60,000 nucleotides of DNA from Strigamia acuminata (GCA_949358305.1 OX442319.1:13022001-13082000), one strand, 5' to 3'. Shown: positions 40,690 to 52,022, counted from the stretch's first letter. The notes: generated by a model from the sequence alone, not told the origin. Program-made: numbers and translations.

Positions 40690-41377
40690 CTGACGCCGCT
40701 TTGCTCTTCTACGCAAAATCCACTCAACTATCCATACCAACTATCTATACCGGTATCTTACGAGTAGGCGCCATTTTGTTTGTCTAAACATAGATCATGT
40801 GAACTGCCATGCGTCGTGCGTTGCTGCGTTGACAATGCACGATGGCACATGCTTGAGCATTGTGCTTCATCCATGTGAACTAGGCTTTAGTGTAGACCAG
40901 TTATTAGAAACTTATTCAGTAATATTAATAAAACAAAATTTTAGTTTTTTATGTTGAAGTGTTATTTATTGAAATCGATAAACGTTTAGAAAAAAACCAA
41001 AGGGATCACGAAAACGTCATTTTTCATTACAACAACATTAAATCCGAATAGACGGTCATAGTAAATTAGTTTAACAAGCTTTCTGTGCACTTACCGGAAA
41101 TTATACAGGGTGGAACAAAAGTCTGTTCCCCTCAAATATTTCCTCAGCAATTGCATCTAGGCCAACTTTGATGAAGCGATCGTATAGGAAGTTGGGTGAG
41201 AGCAATCTAATAATGTCATCAAATTTGACCTTGACGGCCATTTTCAAGGTTATTCACTTGCTAACTTCTAAACCAATCAGGTTAGAGAAAAAAAGTCAAT
41301 TACAAAGTTGAAGAGCACCATCAAATTAGTACTATCCAACTTATCTTAGTCATCTGAAGTTAAATGTTTTCCTTTCT

Positions 41378-42640
41378 CCCCCCCCCTGATTTTTTCCCCT
41401 CCTGATTTTCTCCCCCTCTCGATTTCCTCCCCCTCTCGATTTCCTCCCCCTCTCGATTTCCTCCCCCTCTCGATTTCCTCCCCCTCTCGATTTCCTCCCC
41501 CTCTCGATTTCCTCCCCCTCTCGATTTTCTCCCCCTCTCGATTTCCTCCCCCTCTCGATTTCCTCCCCCTCTCGATTTCCTCCCCCTCTCGATTTTTCCC
41601 CCTCTCGATTTTTCCCCCCCTCCCGATTTTTCCTCCCCCTCCCGATTTTTCCTCCCCCTCCCGATTTTTCCTCCCCTCCCGATTTTTCCCCCCCTCCCGA
41701 TTTTTCCCCCCCTCCCGATTTTTCCCCCCCTCCCGATTTTTCCCCCCCTCCCGATTTTTCCCCCCCTCCCGACTTTTCCCCCCCTCCCGATTTTTCCCCC
41801 CCTCCCGACTTTTCCCCCCCTCCCGATTTTTCCCCCCCTCCCGATTTTTCCCCCCCTCCCGATTTTTCCCCCCCTCCCGATTTTTCCCCCCCTCCCGATT
41901 TTTCCCCCCCTCCCGATTTTTCCCTCCCTCCCGATTTTTCCCCCCCTCCCGATTTTTCCCCCCCTCCCGATTTTTCCCCCCCTCCCGATTTTTCCCCCCC
42001 TCCCGATTTTTCCCCCCCTCCCGATTTTTCCCCCCCTCCCGATTTTCCCCCCCCTCCCGATTTTTCCCCCCTCCCGATTTTTCCCCCCCTCCCGATTTTT
42101 TCCCCCCTCCCGATTTTTCCCCCCCTCCCGATTTTTCCCCCCCTCCCGATTTTTCCCCCCCTCCCGATTTTTCCCCCCCTCCCGATTTTTCCCCCCCTCC
42201 CGATTTTTCCCCCCCTCCCGATTTTTCCCCCCCTCCCGATTTTTCCCCCCCTCCCGATTTTTCCCCCCCTCCCGATTTTTCCCCCCCTCCCGATTTTTCC
42301 CCCCCTCCCGATTTTCCCTTGATTCCTCCCCCCCCCGATTTCCCTCCCCCCCCCCGATTTCCCTCCCCCGATTTCCCCCCCCCCGATTTCCCCCCCCGAT
42401 TCCCCCCCCCCGATCTCCCCCCCCACCAATTTCCCCCCCCCCATCTCCCCCCCCCACCAATTTCCCCCCCCCCGATTTCCCCCCGATTCCTCCCCCCCCC
42501 CGATTTCCCCCCTCCCGATTTTCCCTTCCGATTTCCCCCCCCCCGATTTCCCCCCTCCCAATTTTCCCCCTCCCTATTTTCCCCCTCCCGATTTTCCTTT
42601 TCCCGATTTTCCCCCTCCCGATTTTCTCCTGTAGCAGAGG
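41378..42640. repeat. 18-bp C-rich satellite (G-runs on minus strand)
   Basis: About 60 copies of TTTTTCCCCCCCTCCCGA (18 bp), with CTCTCGATTTCCTCCCC variants at the left edge and C-rich CCCCGATTTCC variants at the right. The 18-bp period leaves all three minus-strand frames open (KSGGGE, IGRGGK), producing spurious frames of up to 403 codons. Every unit has a C7 and a C3 run, so the minus strand has dense G-runs. Confidence 0.95.
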
Positions 42641-42725
42641 AGGAGGCGCAGAGCGGTCAATTAGGCCGCGTGAAAGCGTGAAACACGCACGAAAATTTTT
42701 TGATTTCCCTCCCTGATTTCCCCCC

Positions 42726-44060
42726 CGAAAATCAGGGGAAATCAGGGGAAATCAGGGGAAATCAGGGGAAATCAGGGGAAATCAGGGGAAATCAGGGGAA
42801 ATCAGGGGAAATCAGGGGAAATCAGGGGAAATCAGGGGAAATCAGGGGAAATCAGGGGAAATCAGGGGAAATCAGGGGAAATCAGGGGAAATCAGGGGAA
42901 ATCAGGGGAAATCAGGGAAAATCAGGGAAAATCAGGGAAAATCAGGGGAAATCAGGGGAAATCAGGGGAAATCAGGGGAAATCAGGGGAAATCAGGGAAA
43001 ATCAGGGAAAATCAGGGAAAATCAGGGAAAATCAGGGAAAATCAGGGAAAATCAGGGAAAATCAGGGAAAATCAGGGAAAATCAGGGAAAATCAGGGAAA
43101 ATCAGGGAAAATCAGGGAAAATCAGGGAAAATCAGGGAAAATCAGGGAAAATCAGGGAAAATCAGGGAAAATCAGGGAAAATCAGGGAAAATCAGGGAAA
43201 ATCAGGGAAAATCAGGGAAAATCAGGGAAAATCAGGGAAAATCAGGGAAAATCAGGGAAAATCAGGGAAAATCAGGGAAAATCAGGGAAAATCAGGGAAA
43301 ATCAGGGAAAATCAGGGAAAATCAGGGAAAATCAGGGGAAATCAGGGGGAATCAGGGGAAATCAGGGAAAATCAGGGGAAATCAGGGGAAATCAGGGGAA
43401 ATCAGGGGAAATCAGGGAAAATCAGGGAAAATCAGGGAAAATCAGGGGAAATCAGGGGAAATCAGGGGAAATCAGGGGAAATCAGGAAAAATCAGAGGAA
43501 ATCAGGGGAAATCAGGGGAAATCAGAAGAAATCAGGGGAAATCAGGAGAAATCAGAGGAAATCAGAGGAAATCAGGGAAATCAGAGGAAATCAGGGGAAA
43601 TCAGGGGAAATCAGGGGAAATCAGGAGAAATCAGGGGAAATCAGGGGAAATCAGGGGAAATCAGAGGAAATCAGGGGAAATCAGGGGAAATCAGGGGAAA
43701 TCAGGGGAAATCAGGGGAAATCAGGGGAAATCAGGGGAAATCAGGGGAAATCAGGGGAAATCAGGGGAAATCAGGGGAAATCAGGGGAAATCAGGGGAAA
43801 TCAGGGAAAATCAGAGGAAATCAGGGGAAATCAGAAGAAATCAGGGGAAATCAGGAGAAATCAGAGGAAATCAGAGGAAATCAGGGAAAATCAAGGGAAA
43901 TCAGAGGAAATCAGGGGAAATCAGGGGAAATCAGGGGAAATCAGGAGAAATCAGGAGAAATCAGGAGAAATCAGGAGAAATCAGAGAAAATCAGAGAAAA
44001 TCAGTGGAAATCAGGGGAAATCAGAGAAAATCAGGAAAAATCAGGGGAAATCAGGGGTTT
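42726..44060. repeat. 10-bp satellite, AATCAGGGGA (G-runs on plus strand)
   Basis: About 133 copies of a 10-bp unit AATCAGGGGA or AATCAGGGAA, in blocks of uniform subtype (42726-42910 mostly GGGG, 42996-43335 mostly GGG), with AGAG/AGAA variants toward the right. The phase slips by one base near 43577. The 464-codon open frame is a repeat artefact. Confidence 0.96.
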
Positions 44061-44061
44061 G

Positions 44062-44336
44062 GTCAAAGGTAATTTTTGCACAACATGCTTGTAAACAAAC
44101 CCTTCTCGGGCTAATTCACATTGCACAGTCTTAACTGAAACAGATAAATCACAATTTTGCTTGATTTTTCTGGCTGTAACCTTCTCATCCTGTCCTGCAA
44201 GTTTGCAAACAGTTCTCTTTATCCTGGTTTTTTCCTTCTGTTTCAACATAAATTTAGGTCCTCTTTTCTTCTTAACTCTCTCATAATTATTTCTCACCAT
44301 TTTATGCACTGAACTTTTGGAAGGGTTTGAGATCAC
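44062..44336 (-). pseudogene. Tc1-like transposase, N-terminal fragment
   Basis: The minus-strand frame contains SSVHKMVRNNYERVKKKRGP, then KQKEKTRIKRTV and ARKIKQNCDLSVSVKTVQ, followed by GFVYKHVVQKLPLTK: the paired helix-turn-helix and linker of Tc1/Tc3 transposases. The frame then enters the 10-bp satellite and the catalytic DDE domain is missing. The 5' end of the frame is not an ATG, so the start is lost or uncertain. Confidence 0.8.
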
Positions 44337-44338
44337 AG

Positions 44339-44444
44339 CTTACATTAAAATCTGCGGCACTCCGCTAATCGCTTCGGCCATCAATATGGAGAGTTGTACT
44401 GCGGCCATCCGCTTCTATTTCAGAGAAGGAGGCACGAAAAAAAA
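44339..44444 (+). CDS. Possible isolated exon, unrecognised
   Basis: Bounded by GATCACAG and GTAAGA, this 106-bp stretch reads YIKICGTPLIASAINMESC then TAAIRFYFREGGTKK without a stop. The composition looks coding and differs from the flanking AT-rich DNA. It abuts the left limit of the inverted duplication. I cannot name the family and no partner exons were found. Confidence 0.3.
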
Positions 44445-44644
44445 GTAAGATTCGTCAATGCTACTGTTTTCATATATTTTACAATTTCATTATATTTACC
44501 AAAATAAAGAAATAAATGAGGTTAGGATCGCTTTGAATATTGTATCAAAATCGCTGGCGCCATCTCGGACCATCCGGTAAAAGTTGTGTAGTTTATTTTG
44601 ATTCACTATAGATGGCGCTCCCAATTTTCCAAAAATCTTTTGTG

Positions 44645-45490
44645 TCTATAGGGGGTTTCATTATATGAATGATTTTGCAATTTTGTGATTTTGCATTAAT
44701 CACAAAATCATTATTTTTTTATGCCTCCAAAAATTGGATTACATTGAATTAACCCAGTCAATTTTGCAATTGTGTGATCTGGACAACTTTGTGATTTTTG
44801 AGTATTGCCATGTGATATCTGTTCTACCAATCACATTCACATTCACTAAAGTACAAGAGAGTGAAAACACAAAATTCCAAAAACATCTAAAAGGTAGTTT
44901 TTGTGATTTTGATAAGAAGTGATCTTGAGGCTTGTAAAACTCAAAACAAAATGGAGGCATCCAAGCTCTATCTAAGTGGCCAACTTGTATCCTTGTATAT
45001 CATCAATATGCTGATGCATCCATGACTGTACAACAGCTAGGAAACTCATTTAATGACTCTGGTGCAATCTGTGAAACTTATATTTATTAAAATGCACCTT
45101 ATTAAAAAAAAAATTTGTTCCATCACACAAATAGAACTAGTTATATTGCATCACATTTTTAAATTGGTTGGAGATAACTAAAACCCAATATGGTGGATAG
45201 GAAGTCATGTGACTATTTAAAAAATTGCAAAATTGCAAAATCATGATTGTTTTTGCAACTAATTGTTAATCACAATTTATGATGACCACTTGTATTGAGC
45301 TTGGCTGCTGCCATTTTGCCAAAATCACAAAACTACCTTTGATTTTGTGATTGGGTATTTTTTCTGTTTTGTGTTTTTGCAATTATGCACATGATTGGTG
45401 GATCTGATACCATGTGACAAATCCAAAAGTGCAAAATTGCTAAAGTTGCAAAATTACAAAATTGCTTAATTAATGAAACCCCTTATTATT
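44645..45490. mobile_element. MITE in left arm only, about 845 bp
   Basis: The ends GGGGGTTTCATTA and TAATGAAACCCCTT are inverted. The interior is made of many TTTTGCAATTTTGTGATTTT-like phrases on both strands. The other arm of the duplication lacks it and reads straight through this point (near 59320), so its limits are defined by comparison within the window. Confidence 0.85.
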
Positions 45491-45611
45491 TAACCATAAA
45501 CGGTTATTTATTGATATACGTGCTTAATTTTAGTAATAAATGCGTCATAAGAAATTTTCAAAACACCAATCTGTTTTAAAAATCGGCAAGTTGCTTAATC
45601 CAACCGTGAAA

Positions 45612-46513
45612 TTAATTGAAACCTTTGGTAGCCAGAATCGTAAAAAGTGCCATCTCGTCCGAAAACTGCAACGTCGACTTATACATGTGTTTCTTCAACT
45701 CGCGAACCATCAACTTGGCGTCGGCCATCGCACTCCTGATCTTCTCTTCATCGATCCAAGCCGCAGTTATCACTTCTTTGCCCAACTTGTACATGGTGCC
45801 TTCGATCGAGTTGGCCAAAACCAAATGCCCGCCCGGAACCACGTCACCAGTTCCGCCAAATTCTTCATGGCTTTGAAAAAATCTTTATCTTCGGTGATGC
45901 AATCCAAACACAAACTCGACGTGACAATGTCGAATTGACGGTTTTCGTCCGGAAACGTCTCAAATTGCTCGCACAATTCGCCCGTCACGTAGAAAGAAAA
46001 CAAACCCACGATGGAATTTTAGCACACGCTCCTCTAGATATTTCGTTTCCCTAAATAGATTTTGAAAAAACAAATATTAAAATTAAAAATTAATTAATTA
46101 ATTAATTAATTACTTTTTACCTTCCAACTGAGCGACTTACGTATTTGAATTCGGCGCCGAAATCGAGGCAATCCGCTTCGTTTTTCCGCCATTTTTCGAC
46201 GGCATTTAAATTTCGCTGGAGAAAATCGCACAAATAAATTTTCTCGACTTTTTTGCTGGCTGAAAGTGCGGCACAAACTGTCGGGCCACATCCGACGTCT
46301 AATAGTGTTTCCCCCGTCACTTTTCCTGTATAAATTAATTGAAATTAATTGTTACGTGACGAAATTCTTTTGTTCTAAACCTTGGTGGAATAAGTTGTGG
46401 TAGAACTCTTCGATTAACCAATTTTGCACGCACGATTGATCGTTGACGTAGTCGGCCACGTACACTTTGCTGTCGAATAGACGCTCGTACAGTTTCTTCA
46501 AGTCGCTCGACAT
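45612..46513 (-). pseudogene. NNMT-like methyltransferase pseudogene, left copy
   Basis: SAM-dependent methyltransferase of the NNMT/PNMT/TEMT family (human NNMT methylates nicotinamide). Exons in order: 46513-46381, 46325-46121, 46050-45612. Start MSSDLKKLYERLFDSKVYVA; motif I LLDVGCGPTV; then IVTSSLCLDCI and PGGHLVLANSIEG as in the family. The would-be protein is about 256 aa, against 264 in human NNMT. Two lesions are visible: a one-base insertion shortly after the exon 3 start (GCTAAAATTCC here against GCGAAATTCC in the other copy), and an extra GTGAC-like 5 bases before PGGHLVL, shared with the other copy. Confidence 0.85.
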
Positions 46514-46737
46514 TCTCGTCCTTCGCTGCGGTCAATTTGCTGAATCTGCTCTCGGAGATTTCTCAAGGTTTATTACTCAAACTCCGCGAGTGCCGAGAAA
46601 AGCGAAGATCTGCACTAAACCAGCAGAATAATTCTCACTATGGTGTAGTGGCACAAAAAAGTAGCCCATGACACCAGAATTGTAATCAAACTCCACACAT
46701 TGTGATCGGTTATCTGTAAAACCAAACCTTTGTTTAC

Positions 46738-47057
46738 CTACTACAAAAATCAATTTTCGATCCAAAAAATCAATTTTCGATCCAAAAAATCAATTTTCGA
46801 TCCAAAAAATCAATTTTTGTTCCAAAAAATCAATTTTCAATCCAAAAAATCAATTTTTGTTCCAAAAAATCAATTTTTGTTCCAAAAAATCAATTTTTGT
46901 TCCAAAAAATCAATTCTCGATCCAAAAAATCAATTTTCGATCCAAAAATCAATTTTCGATCCAAAAAATCAATTTTCGATCCAAAAAATCAATTTTCGAT
47001 CTAAAAAATCAATTTTTGTTCCAAAAAATCAATTCTCGATCCAAAAAATCAATTTTC
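46738..47057. repeat. 20-bp minisatellite, left arm
   Basis: About 16 copies of AATCAATTTTCGATCCAAAA with TTTTTGTTCC variants. It is the reverse complement of the array at 57781-58035 and a close relative of that at 19683-19920. It forms the inner boundary of the left arm. Confidence 0.92.
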
Positions 47058-47275
47058 CAATAGACCGACGGCTTGCGACGTCGCGACGCTTTTTTCTCCT
47101 TTTCTTTCGACTGGCTCCTGAAACTGCGGTGACAACTGTCGTTTAATAAGGTAGGGGTGAGTAGGTTGTGTTTTTTATTCATTTTCGACGCATACTTTCG
47201 GTTTTTTCGCTCTTTTTTCTTCGATCGCGAGCGGGACTTGCGCCGGCGCCGATCTCGCTCCCTGCTCCGACTCAT
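47058..47275 (-). pseudogene. U2AF2-like N-terminal (RS domain) fragment
   Basis: The minus strand reads MSRSRERDRRRRKSRSRSKK then ERKNRK to a GTATGC donor (near 47188). A second exon follows after TTTCAG, reading SQSKEKEKKASRRRKPSVYW, and then enters the 20-bp minisatellite. In U2AF65 an RS stretch is followed by basic residues and YWDVPPPGFEH; here the sequence breaks just after YW. RS sequences are low in information, so the call leans on the YW junction and on the RRM1 fragment next to the other arm. Confidence 0.45.
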
Positions 47276-47279
47276 GCTT

Positions 47280-49450
47280 CATCGCCGTTCTCGTTTGTGC
47301 TCCCTGTCTCTACCGGTATTCCTTTAAACAGTCTCGCGAGACTTTCGTTCTAGGTTGTTGCTGTTGTCTATGGAGAAAATGTGCAAGTATTGTTCGGCCA
47401 TATTAGAAATTAGTTACAACAGCGCTTCCAAAATCGCTTCATTTTCTCCGCACGTCCGCAAGAGGCCGCCACGGCATAGATTCACAAAAAGCGAAAATTG
47501 AGAGGCGTCGGTGACGAATCGGATTAATCCAGTGGTGATCCAATGCTTTTTCGAAATTTTTAAATTTTTTAAATCATTTTTTAATCATTTTCATCGTTTT
47601 TTAATCATTTTTGTGCATAACTCGTATATTGACACTTTCTTCAACAAACAAATTATTTAAAAAGTAATGTAAAATGTTTATTCCTGCTGTTACAAGTTAA
47701 TTAAACAAAGATAAAATAAAAAATCCCGAGAAAAATCCCGAAAAATCCAGTGTCTGAAGGTTCCAGTTTCCTAAAACTGCCACTGCTGCCACGCCACTGT
47801 TTCAAACCGCCATTAGAGGGCGTGTTGTCTGGCGCGAAAATCAAATAGCGCGATTTTTTCTGATGCAGGAGGAAACTTGATTTCATTGTACCCTCAAGTA
47901 CGGTGTAACCAGATAAGCAAAAAAGGTTGAGTGAGAGAAAAAAGTTTTCACTTTTCAGGCCTGAGTAAAAAAAAAATTGTAAGCCATAATAACATATATG
48001 CCAAATAAACTTCCGTAGACATTGAAAATTCGACAATGAGCTTAAAGCATCAATCTTTATACATATAAATGCGATACAAGCTAATAAAATAACGCTGCGG
48101 TGGTAGAAAAATCGGTAGAAAAAGAAAATGATGTTGAGAGTGTAATCAGAACCTTAAAACCTCTTAAAAATGCGTTCGTCACAGTTGTTAATCCCCGTCA
48201 GTCGTTTCAGCCAATCACAGCGCTCGGCCACCAAAACTGCCTTATAAATCGAAAAAAAAGAGAAATTTAAATGTACAATTCAAATATTAAAATTGTAAAA
48301 TGATATTTAAATAAACGAGGCAATATTTTATTTCAATTTAGACTAACAGTTCTTGATTTAAAATTATAGAATTCACATGACCGAACTGCAGAAAGACAGT
48401 AATGGCCGCCACTCGCTAAGTTGCCTGCAGAAAGTGCAGATCGCCATATTACCAGAAACGTGAGTGATTCGATTTTTTGATCTCATCAAATTATTCAAAT
48501 CCAGTCCAATAGGTGATGCCAGAAACAAGATAGGCGCCTTTGCTGTCCGCATTTCGACCGCATTTCTCCTCAAAGTCCTCCAGTAACGACTAGTTCTACA
48601 ACGACAACTTCGTCCTCAAGGTAACTTAATTAATTTCTTATTTAAGGTTACAACTTAGAAATGTGCTGTCGTTATACATTTGTGTATATACATTTGTGTA
48701 TACGCGCATAATATTCTATCTTTATAAATACATGCAGAAGCTTGCATGTTATTCTTTGAGAATTTTGTTTATTTTTTACTTTTTGATTGACTGAATCTTT
48801 AACACATGGGGGAGCCACTGTACACAAACCAAGCTTCCGGTCTGTGATTGGATTGGGATTAGGATTAGCGAAATGTAAATAAAAAAAATAAAAAAATAAA
48901 AAAAATTTAAAAAAAATAATTTCATTATTTTATCAAATTTTTTTTTAATAGAAAAATGTAAAAAAATATTTAAAAAAGGTTTAAAAAGTCAGACCAACTC
49001 TTTGTCAAACTTCTCTTTAAAGTTGTTCGCAATTATTTGTTCTCACCTTAGCATTTTTATTTTATCTTTTATTAAACCCGATGTTTTTTTTATTATTATA
49101 TATATTATATATTTATATAACTACTGATATGTAATTAATTTTAATAGGAAAAAAAGAAAAGAAAAATTCTTAAAGTTGTTAAAAATTGATAGAAATTGGA
49201 GTTGTTTAGTCGCAGGAAGAAAATTAGGTGATGTAAATCATCGACCCCTCGCTTGAACAACCCACGCAAAGGTAAAATTAAACCTGCACAGAACTTACCT
49301 TGTGGTAAGCACCACGAGACAAATAGCAATTGTAAGGCAACCGATAATTTGCTATTGTTTTTGTTGCTACACAACTAATTCCTACCTTTTATACATTTCA
49401 AAAAATAATAAAATTATATACACATTTAATTACGAGTGTGTATTTTGCTT
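47280..49450. other. Intergenic region, no recognised gene
   Basis: AT-rich with a few less biased stretches (47360-47530, 48140-48240, 48380-48620) that could be untranslated exons. The minus-strand frame 48373-48573 resembles nothing I know. Near 48700 there is a short duplicated TACATTTGTGTATA. Confidence 0.35.
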
Positions 49451-49453
49451 TTA

Positions 49454-49945
49454 GAGAGTTTGCGGGATGCATTTTCCCCTTATTTTGTGCCATGTTACAC
49501 TATTTTAGTGCCATATCATAAGGGAAAAATCTTTAGTGTATCGTTTTCAACACTAAATTAAAATATAGCGCAGCCAATCAGAATTGAGAACACTATATTT
49601 TTAGCTCCGCCCATTGCAAATGGCGATTATTTTGTTGTCCCGATCAAACACATCACAGTCATAGGTACGTAGATTGAATGATAAGTGAGGCCCTAAATTG
49701 AATTTTAGGCCCAAAACCATACTTTATAGGCATAATAATGGAATTGTTTGCAGAAATTTGCACATTTACGTCCCCAAATTAAATTTTTAGGCCCAAAATT
49801 ACTAACTGTCAGTAGTTGGCTGAAATAGTGTAGTGATAAGGGAAAAGTGCAGCCCGCAAAAACTTAATTTATCATTTTTCTCTTACAATATTTTTATACC
49901 GTATAGCCTTTAACTGTAAGGGAAAAATGCATCCCGCAAACTCTC
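49454..49945. mobile_element. Tc1/mariner-type MITE, copy 1, 492 bp
   Basis: Long inverted termini GAGAGTTTGCGGGATGCATT...AATGCATCCCGCAAACTCTC, with TA on both sides. A second copy of identical length is at 54800-55291. Non-coding. Confidence 0.92.
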
Positions 49946-50063
49946 TATTATAAAAGTTAGAATAAGTGCTCTACACAGTGGCCTAAATTTTAACGGAGCA
50001 GGGGCAGGCCCTGTCCAAGGGCCTAGGACATCAGGAAGCCCAAGGAGTGGCGGAATATACATA

Positions 50064-50269
50064 CAGTTGAAATTCTTTATAACGAATCGCGAGGAACCTG
50101 AAAAATCGATTCGTTAAAAAATGTCGATATAACGAATTCTCGTTAGAATTCGTTAGATCGAGATTTTTTAACATGGTGTTCTATGGCCGGCCAACCAAAC
50201 CAGTCATTTTTAGGTATTCGTTACATCGATAATTCGTTATACCGCGATTCGTTATAAAGAGTTTTGACT
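50064..50269. mobile_element. pogo-type MITE, diverged copy
   Basis: Begins CAGTTGAAATTCTTTATAAC and ends with GTTATAAAGAGTTTTGACT; the interior shares TTTTTTAACATGGTGTTCTA with the copy at 11193-11376, in the opposite orientation. The right end is damaged (CTGTA is missing). Confidence 0.75.
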
Positions 50270-51880
50270 TTTCTTAGGCAGGGGGTTGTTTTTTTTTATA
50301 TTTTTTGTGAAAAGTTGTAGTTACGCCACTGGTTGTATACACCGAAGCAGGAGACCATGAAATAGCGGTGTAATGAGAAGGAATTAAGATCGAGGAATCT
50401 GAAAAATCCTTCTGGGAATTGGAAGAATTCCATTGCATTACGAGCACGAAAAATGAAGAAATGTCTTTTCAATCCATAAAATTGGGGTGGAAATCGTGGA
50501 ATGACAAATCTTGAAGATTTCTACAGATTTATGAATCTTCTTGTGAGATGCCAGCTGCATTTTCAATACCGTTAACTATTAATGCATTCTATTCTGCGCA
50601 GATGATTTCTTAATTGCGGTGTATTATGCCTAACGTTAGGCCTAATAATGCTAAAACTACAATTAATAAATATTAATAAACTCATTAACAAAAGCAATTT
50701 ACAGCTTGTCATGGTAGTTTTGTTGCTTTATTTCCTTTGTGTGCAACAAGCTTGACACTTGACAGTCGCAGAATGTGATTGTGATGCGCAGTTTGAATTT
50801 GACATTCAGCGAGAGTTTTTTTGAGATTCAGATGAATTCTGGAGATTTAGAATTAATCGCGTGCAAATGAGCACGAGATTTGGCGAGATCACAGCCAAAT
50901 CTGAGATTGGGGATTGAGTAATTAAAAGATTCGGGCAATTGTCTCGGGTGATGCGAGATATGATGAGGTTTATCTTGGTTTTTCTGTAGGTATTAATCAG
51001 CTTTTTCCTTTTTCTGCTGCATTTTAACACACTAAAACGGGTTTATGAGTGACCAGGGATTTCAGAAAAGTGTGTTAACAGTGGCTAACACACTCCTAAC
51101 ACATAAAACTAAAGAAATATAAATGTTTAACTACTCATTTGCATGGAAGAAGCGAATGAAGCATCAGTTTTACTACTGTACTTGTGGTTTTGCATATTAG
51201 TTTAATGACCTCTGGCAAGACGGATGGCTGTTATTGTTTGACTTTGAAGAGAAAAATGGCTGAATGCTATGTAGAGAGCGTTGTGGATTTTTTTTTTTTT
51301 TTTTTATTTCAACGCCAGGTGGTATTCGGCGCTGAAGGAGCGTAGATGGCAGAAAGAAGCAGATGGGGAAAAAGCGTGGGATTTTATTTCATTTTCAAAC
51401 ATAACAAAGAACGGATAGGTGATGGATGAAGACAATTGTTATCTCGAGCTGGGTCTGGTAGTTTTGGCTGACAAAAAAAGAAGAAAAAATGGAGGGAAAA
51501 AAGAGTAAAAAGATATTTTTGATTTTTTGATTTTTGTTTGGATTTCATTGTCAAAGGCATTGCAAGATTTGTTCTGCTGAAAATAAACAAACAAATGTGT
51601 TTGTAGATTTTGCAGCGATTTATTGCTTAGACAAGAATTTTTATTGGTCAATTTCAGTTGTACGGTGTGAGCTCACACTTCATGCTGTTCTCTTCGGCTT
51701 GCCCCCGACTTACTTGCAATGGACAGTTGGTTGGTAGTGAGTCAGCTGATCGCCCCACAGGAAATTAGGCTTAATTCTCCATGCTTTGCCAATTTGAAAG
51801 GGTTAATAAAATTGCTGGTCTGTTGAAGTGCCCTGTGAATGAATTGCCCTCGAAGATTTAGCTACATTTTTTATACCCTA
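50270..51880. other. Intergenic region, no recognised gene
   Basis: No frame with conserved coding character. A 19-nt poly-T tract lies at about 51286-51306. Short frames on either strand are AT-driven. Confidence 0.35.
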
Positions 51881-52022
51881 TTTTACCGATTAAGAGTTGC
51901 TCTCGAATAAGAGCCGCGACCGAGAGAGGCGATTTAAAATAAGAGCCGCACTCGATTAACAGCCGCGACTGAAAGTGGCAGTTTTAAATAAGAGTCGTGG
52001 CTCTTACTTGGTAAAATACGGT
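51881..52022. mobile_element. Short MITE with AAGAGCCGCGA internal repeats
   Basis: The left end CCTATTTTACCGATTAAGAG is approximately complementary to the right end CTCTTACTTGGTAAAATACGG. Internal AATAAGAGCCGCGA repeats occur three or four times. Its outer TACCGTAT resembles the ends at 12081 and 14935. Confidence 0.6.

Larger units (their letters stand above)
37872..40886. mobile_element. PIF/Harbinger DNA transposon, complete, 3015 bp
   Basis: Terminal inverted repeats AGGCTAGTTCACATGGATG (left) and CATCCATGTGAACTAGGCT (right) differ at one position. A TTA trinucleotide duplicated at both ends (37869-37871, 40887-40889) is the TWA target typical of PIF/Harbinger. Subterminal GCGTT/AACGC-rich arms follow. 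Inside are two convergent spliced genes, a MADF-BESS DNA-binding protein (+) and a DDE transposase (-), the usual two-gene layout. Confidence 0.95.
41106..44336 (-). mobile_element. Tc1-like element with its core replaced by satellites
   Basis: At the left, TA followed by CAGGGTGGAACAAAAGT resembles a Tc1-type terminus, and about 240 bp of unique element-like sequence follows. At the right, minus-strand sequence encodes the N-terminal DNA-binding region of a Tc1/Tc3-type transposase. All the sequence between (41378-44060) is tandem satellite. The right terminal repeat is not found. Assigning both ends to one element is inference. Confidence 0.5.
44455..47057 (-). repeat. Inverted duplication, left arm
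   Basis: Reverse complement of 57780-59514 at roughly 98-99% by eye. It includes an NNMT-like pseudogene, a TTAA microsatellite (46085-46112) and the 20-bp minisatellite. It also carries an extra mobile element (44645-45490). Homology on the far side of 44455 cannot be followed because the other arm is cut by a Copia LTR. Confidence 0.93.

Noticed and set aside
41350-42561. 403-codon minus-strand open frame (KSGGGE repeats)
   Set aside because: The 18-bp unit is a multiple of three and lacks stops, so all frames stay open. No unique sequence, start context or domain.
42726-44060. Possible CRISPR-like or telomeric array
   Set aside because: No spacers between units, the unit is only 10 bp, and the host is an animal. 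The unit is not a known telomere repeat.
42700-44094. 464-codon plus-strand open frame (GKSGEIRGNQ repeats)
   Set aside because: Three 10-bp satellite units make 30 bp without stops. The frame is a repeat artefact.
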